Below, in pieces: positions 28,995 through 32,150 of a stretch of 32,150 nucleotides of DNA. Where the stretch lies: assembly GCF_900114615.1 (NCBI RefSeq), contig NZ_FOTS01000056.1, positions 1 to 32,150 of the forward strand. The letters run 5' to 3'. The notes below the pieces were generated by a model. The model saw only the letters and a list, made by a program, of their open reading frames with translations. It ran no database searches and was not told the origin of the DNA. The position numbers were made by a program, and so were the translations under genes. Numbering within the stretch: the first letter of the stretch is position 1; every line of letters begins with the position of its first letter. This DNA is from Pelosinus propionicus DSM 13327 (GTDB lineage: Bacteria > Bacillota > Negativicutes > DSM-13327).

Positions 28995-29417
28995 ATGAAC
29001 ATACCGCGCCGCGTGCGAAATCTTATGAAGAAATATAATACTAGAAATCCATTCGAATTAGCAGATTTATTAAATATTACGGTTATATCCTATCCTATAA
29101 AGTCAGGTGTACGGGGCTTTTATGATAAAGTTCTAAGACGTAAATTTATTATAATCAATAGCTCTCTGCCTGAACATATACAAAGGCAAGTTTGTGCTCA
29201 TGAATTAGGACATGCCCTGCTCCACAAAGGCTGGGGCTACTACTTTATGATCGAACATACCTTCTTCTCCCCTGGCCGCTTTGAACGTGAAGCTAATGAG
29301 TTTGCATGGCAGCTACTGTTTGATGAAGAGGCTTGCAGGGTTGAATATGATAATGATCTTGGCAGGTATGTACGGGAGGAAGGGATTGTGGAACTAGTTG
29401 GATATAGGAAGTTATAA
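28995..29417 (+). CDS. ImmA/IrrE-family zinc metallopeptidase
   Basis: Start at ATG 28995 with TGGAGG upstream, rather than the ATG at 28938 inside the terminator. The 140-residue protein has the catalytic VCAHELGHALLHKG motif (residues about 68-81) with a third ligand Glu in FEREANEFAWQLL (ReANeFA). In phages and ICEs of Firmicutes these enzymes cut the Xre repressor to start induction. SOS box and terminator in front suggest DNA damage raises its amount. Confidence 0.88.
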   Translation: MNIPRRVRNLMKKYNTRNPFELADLLNITVISYPIKSGVRGFYDKVLRRKFIIINSSLPEHIQRQVCAHELGHALLHKGWGYYFMIEHTFFSPGRFEREANEFAWQLLFDEEACRVEYDNDLGRYVREEGIVELVGYRKL

Positions 29418-29437
29418 TTAAAGGAGATGCACGACAC

Positions 29438-30481
29438 ATGGGATTATTTGATTTACTTAGAAGAGCTTTAAAAAAAGAAGTATATGAAAAAGCCGATGCA
29501 GATCGGGATAGAAAGCTTACTGAAGAAGCTATGAAACGTTCAGATGATTCTTCTATTATTCATAGTAATAAATTAAAAGCCATAAATATAAACAATATTA
29601 TCAATTCGAAAAAAGACTACTCCCCTCTTACGCCTTACGAAATACTTTTTTTAGATTATATAAATGGTAAAAGTATTAAAGATCCTAATATCGCGGGGTA
29701 TTGGACTCATGAATACAATTTAGATTATCAAGTTGTATTTGAGAAACTATTTAATAATGGATACTTACAAGAATCTGATTATAAATTTAACATGACTAAA
29801 TACAAACTCTCTGAATTAAAGGATTACTTGAAAGCTAAGGGATTAAAAGTTACAGGGAAAAAGGAAGAATTGATCTCTCGGATAATAAATGAATCTCCTG
29901 TAGAGGATTCTATTGCATATTTTAATAAATCTTTTTTTCAGTGCACTGATAAGGCCATTGAGATGTTAGCAAACAATCAGCATATTATGTATTCTCACAG
30001 ACACCAAAATGATATAGGCATATCCGTTATGGATGCTGATAATTTTAAGAAAACGAATCCCCTATTAAATCATTATCAGCTATTCTTAGAAATGCTCACT
30101 ATAAAGCTACATGAATATGAGCAGGATAAACGCTGGATTTCATATAGAAATGCCATTTTAAGCATGTCTATCATCTACGGTGATATGGGAAATCATGCGA
30201 GAGAATTAGAGTTATTGCTGGAAGTTTGCTACAGAGATTTGAGTGGCCTTATGGATTCTGGTTCTGTTTCTGAAAAAATGAGTTTTTTAGCCCCAGGTGT
30301 TGTAGCCCGCGTAGTTGCTACCCAAAAAGAGTTAGCTCTCGGTGAACAGGCACTTTGGGATCTATTTATAGAAACTATCTCTAAAATCAGTTTGGAAAAT
30401 AGCTTATATACTGCTGAGCATAGCTATAATTTATTGATGAAGGATATTCAGAAAGTAGGAAATGGAATTTCATTAAAGTAA
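29438..30481 (+). CDS. SAP-domain protein of the lysogeny module
   Basis: ATG 29438 has AAAGGAG upstream. The N-terminus is helical and charged (FDLLRRALKKEVYEKADADR). Residues about 127-150 (YKLSELKDYLKAKGLKVTGK, KEELISRII) form a SAP DNA-binding motif. The rest (AIEMLANNQHIMYSHRHQND, YEQDKRWISYRNAILSMSII, LELLLEVCYRDLSGLMD) is helical, repeat-like. It lies between immA and the HsdR-N-like gene. Proteins with this arrangement are common in prophage lysogeny modules; a role in exclusion or DNA handling is possible but unproven. Confidence 0.75.
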   Translation: MGLFDLLRRALKKEVYEKADADRDRKLTEEAMKRSDDSSIIHSNKLKAININNIINSKKDYSPLTPYEILFLDYINGKSIKDPNIAGYWTHEYNLDYQVVFEKLFNNGYLQESDYKFNMTKYKLSELKDYLKAKGLKVTGKKEELISRIINESPVEDSIAYFNKSFFQCTDKAIEMLANNQHIMYSHRHQNDIGISVMDADNFKKTNPLLNHYQLFLEMLTIKLHEYEQDKRWISYRNAILSMSIIYGDMGNHARELELLLEVCYRDLSGLMDSGSVSEKMSFLAPGVVARVVATQKELALGEQALWDLFIETISKISLENSLYTAEHSYNLLMKDIQKVGNGISLK

Positions 30482-30540
30482 TGATAGTCTATTCCTTAAA
30501 AAGGAATAGTATATAAATTTAATATAAAGGAGATGTTATT

Positions 30541-31709
30541 ATGAATTTTGAAGAACAAGTTCAAACATTATCTCTTCAAATCCAGCAACGGAAAACCCAT
30601 ATTACTAATGAGGAAATGACTAAGCATTCATTGATAATTCCATTCATACAACTGCTGGGCTTTGATGTTTTTAATCCACTTGAAGTCCAGCCTGAATACA
30701 CGGCAGACTTCGGAAAGAAAAAGGGCGAAAAAGTTGACTATGCAGTATTGAAGAATAACAAAATTATTATGTTTATTGAGGCTAAGTCTGTCGGTAGTAG
30801 ACTTGATAATCACAATGCTCAATTATGTCGCTATTTTAATTCAACTCCTGAATTAAAATTGGCCATTATAACAGATGGCGTTAAATATAAATTTTTCTCT
30901 GATGTGAAGCAACTAAACATCATGGATACGACCCCGTTTTTTTTCAAGTTGATTTTTCTTCAATTACAAAAACAGATATACAAACGCTATCACACTTTAG
31001 AAAAAACCTTATTGAGAACAATGTTATTACAAAACTAGCAGAAGACCTCTCTTCTGTAATTTCAATACAAGAAGTGTTGAGAAATTTATTCAATGACCCT
31101 TCTGACGAGTTTATTCGATTGATTATTAAACAAACTGGTAAAATTCGATTAACGAATGGAGCCATTGAACGATACCGCCCTTTGGTAAAAGAATCTCTAC
31201 TATCAACATTATCTGAAATTTTTAATGAAGTTAGTAAAGAAGTATTGCAGCCTACTACAGCTAAGACTATAAAAAATACCCCTAAACCCACCCACTCTAT
31301 TGAGCCATTATCTTGCCAAGTAGTTTCAGAGCAACCAATAGAAATAATAAAAGAACAATTAAGGCCAGAAATGCATGATATCGAACAACGAGTCTTTACA
31401 CGTATCGAAAAGATTTTACAAAACAATGAACATGACATATCAATGCTTAGCTTCAAACTGTTACCTAATGAGCTTGTTTTGAAATTTAATAATTATGAGT
31501 TCTTAAGGTTCACATCAAGTGACCAATGTCATTTTAGCTCTTTTCTTGATATCTCTGTGGCTAATGAAATGTGTCCGTACTATAAGATCTCAAGTAGAGG
31601 TGAATCTAGCATCGTTACATTTAATTCCCCTGCTGATATCGGCAATATAGCGCAGTTTATTCTTGCCAGTTTGCAACTTAGCTTAGAAAATAATTCTTGC
31701 TTGCAATGA
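30541..31709 (+). pseudogene. Type I restriction HsdR-N-terminal-domain protein, frameshifted at a T tract
   Basis: ATG 30541 has AAAGGAG upstream. The first 130 residues (TNEEMTKHSLIIPFIQLLGF, VFNPLEVQPEYTADFG, KVDYAVLKNNKIIMFIEAKS) match the HSDR_N_2 nuclease fold with catalytic Asp and E-x-K. The frame then stops at 31038 after reading through TTTTTTTT (30937-30944). The correct continuation VDFSSITKTDIQTLSHFRKN ... LAEDLSSVISIQEVLRN is in another phase and runs to 31709 with a helical C-terminal part. One T more would restore one protein of about 390 residues. Possible defence or superinfection-exclusion nuclease. Confidence 0.8.
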
Positions 31710-31739
31710 CAATTATAATCTAGACTGAAAAGAAATAAG

Positions 31740-31785
31740 CACAACCTTACTCCATTATTTGAATGGGGCAGGCTGTGTCTTTATT
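31740..31785. terminator. Terminator after the lysogeny-module genes
   Basis: Two-part stem CACAACCT / AGGCTGTG and CTCCATT-ATTTG-AATGGGG (with one mismatch), followed by TCTTTATT on plus and by CTTATTTCTTTTC on minus, so it may act both ways. Confidence 0.65.
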
Positions 31786-31789
31786 CTAA

Positions 31790-32150
31790 AAAAGCAATCT
31801 GGTAATATGTCAAGCCCATAAAAAATAAGTTTTGTAAGTAATCCGCAAAAAATGGGTGCACTAAACAAGCCTCTTCTTCAAGCCGAAGAAAAAGTAAATA
31901 AATGGGATCTATTAACTTTGGCTTACTCTACTTGGAGAGTAAAGCTGATGGTTGGCCAGCAATCCAAAAATCAGCCGGATGAATTTACGAGCAGTAAGTG
32001 CGAGTGCGCGTTTGTGCTGATGAGTTTTAACTTCATCATACTTCTTCTGGTAAAAAGCTGCATATTCAGATAAATGATTCTTTACATGGCTAGTAGCTTC
32101 AATTAAATAGTATCTGAGATAAGTATTGCCAGCTTTTGAAAGGATGGTGT
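31790..32150 (-). mobile_element. IS110/IS1111-family insertion sequence, C-terminal end, cut by window edge
   Basis: The transposase C-terminus (31912-32150) is followed by an untranslated 120-base end. IS110 elements usually lack terminal inverted repeats, so the outer limit cannot be fixed; it must lie between the terminator at 31785 and the stop codon. Confidence 0.6.
31912..32150 (-). CDS. IS110-family transposase, C-terminal fragment
   Basis: Reading from the right edge, the frame gives ILSKAGNTYLRYYLIEATSH, VKNHLSEYAAFYQKKYDEVK, THQHKRALALTARKFIRLIF and ends GLLANHQLYSPSRVSQS at TAA 31912. This is the C-terminal Transposase_20 part of IS110 enzymes, with the (S)KAGN--LR motif, Y-KKY and QHKRAL--TARK-(V/I)R. 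The N-terminal DEDD RuvC-like domain is outside the window. Confidence 0.9.
   Translation of the reverse strand, partial: TILSKAGNTYLRYYLIEATSHVKNHLSEYAAFYQKKYDEVKTHQHKRALALTARKFIRLIFGLLANHQLYSPSRVSQS

Noticed and set aside
31852-32073. Plus-strand ORF of 73 codons
   Set aside because: It is antisense to the clear IS110 transposase C-terminus.

Overview
The window is most of a temperate Caudovirales prophage with a PBSX/XkdM-type contractile-tail gene set, carried by a spore-forming low-GC Firmicute. The Spo0E-like, AbrB-like and YjcZ-like proteins and a Bacillus-type SOS box point to such a host. I favour a Negativicute such as Pelosinus or Sporomusa, but the sequence cannot prove that. Both edges are insertion sequences cut by the window: an IS3-family element on the left (1-350) and an IS110-family transposase C-terminus on the right (31912-32150). 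No integrase, tRNA or clear attachment site is visible, so the integration end probably lies beyond the IS110 element or has been lost.

Layout, reading the prophage from right to left on the minus strand: lysogeny switch (27967-28828, divergent Xre genes around three 17-bp operators, with immA and two accessory genes on the plus strand to 31709); early and recombination/replication genes (27149 down to 16350: small zinc-ribbon proteins, an Xre protein, a putative annealing-type protein, SbcD, a two-repeat protein, SbcC, AbrB-like, DUF6011, replisome organiser, RecU); LysM, DUF2292, sigma-like late regulator and Spo0E-like genes (16175-14344); DNA-modification/packaging entry (14002-10847: small proteins, ParB-methyltransferase, cupin, terS); tail (10860-3565: xkdM, xkdN with a -1 frameshift extension, tape measure, baseplate, tail fibre); lysis (3256-1559: holin, amidase, membrane protein). 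Five plus-strand cargo genes interrupt this order (598, 10000, 14133, 15625, 27284), several with their own terminators.

The prophage is decayed. terS is frameshifted and joined directly to the middle of xkdM, so the large terminase, portal, protease, capsid and sheath genes are absent. The tape measure runs out of frame into an xkdR-like fragment, which is fused in frame to the C-terminal part of an xkdT/baseplate J gene. The ParB-methyltransferase, sbcC, the HsdR-N-like gene and a tail-accessory gene each carry a frameshift. The methyltransferase break lies at a perfect 20-bp hairpin and the tail-gene break is an 11-bp tandem duplication. Regulation, lysis and recombination genes look mostly intact, so the element could still respond to SOS and lyse, but it cannot build heads from genes seen here.

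Most notable items: the A AAA AAC slippery site in the tail chaperone gene, the Cys/Trp hexapeptide-repeat cargo protein, the sporulation-linked gene set, the promoter-operator-terminator unit at 25984-26078, the three-operator switch with a separate SOS box before immA, and the sequence structures at the mutation sites.
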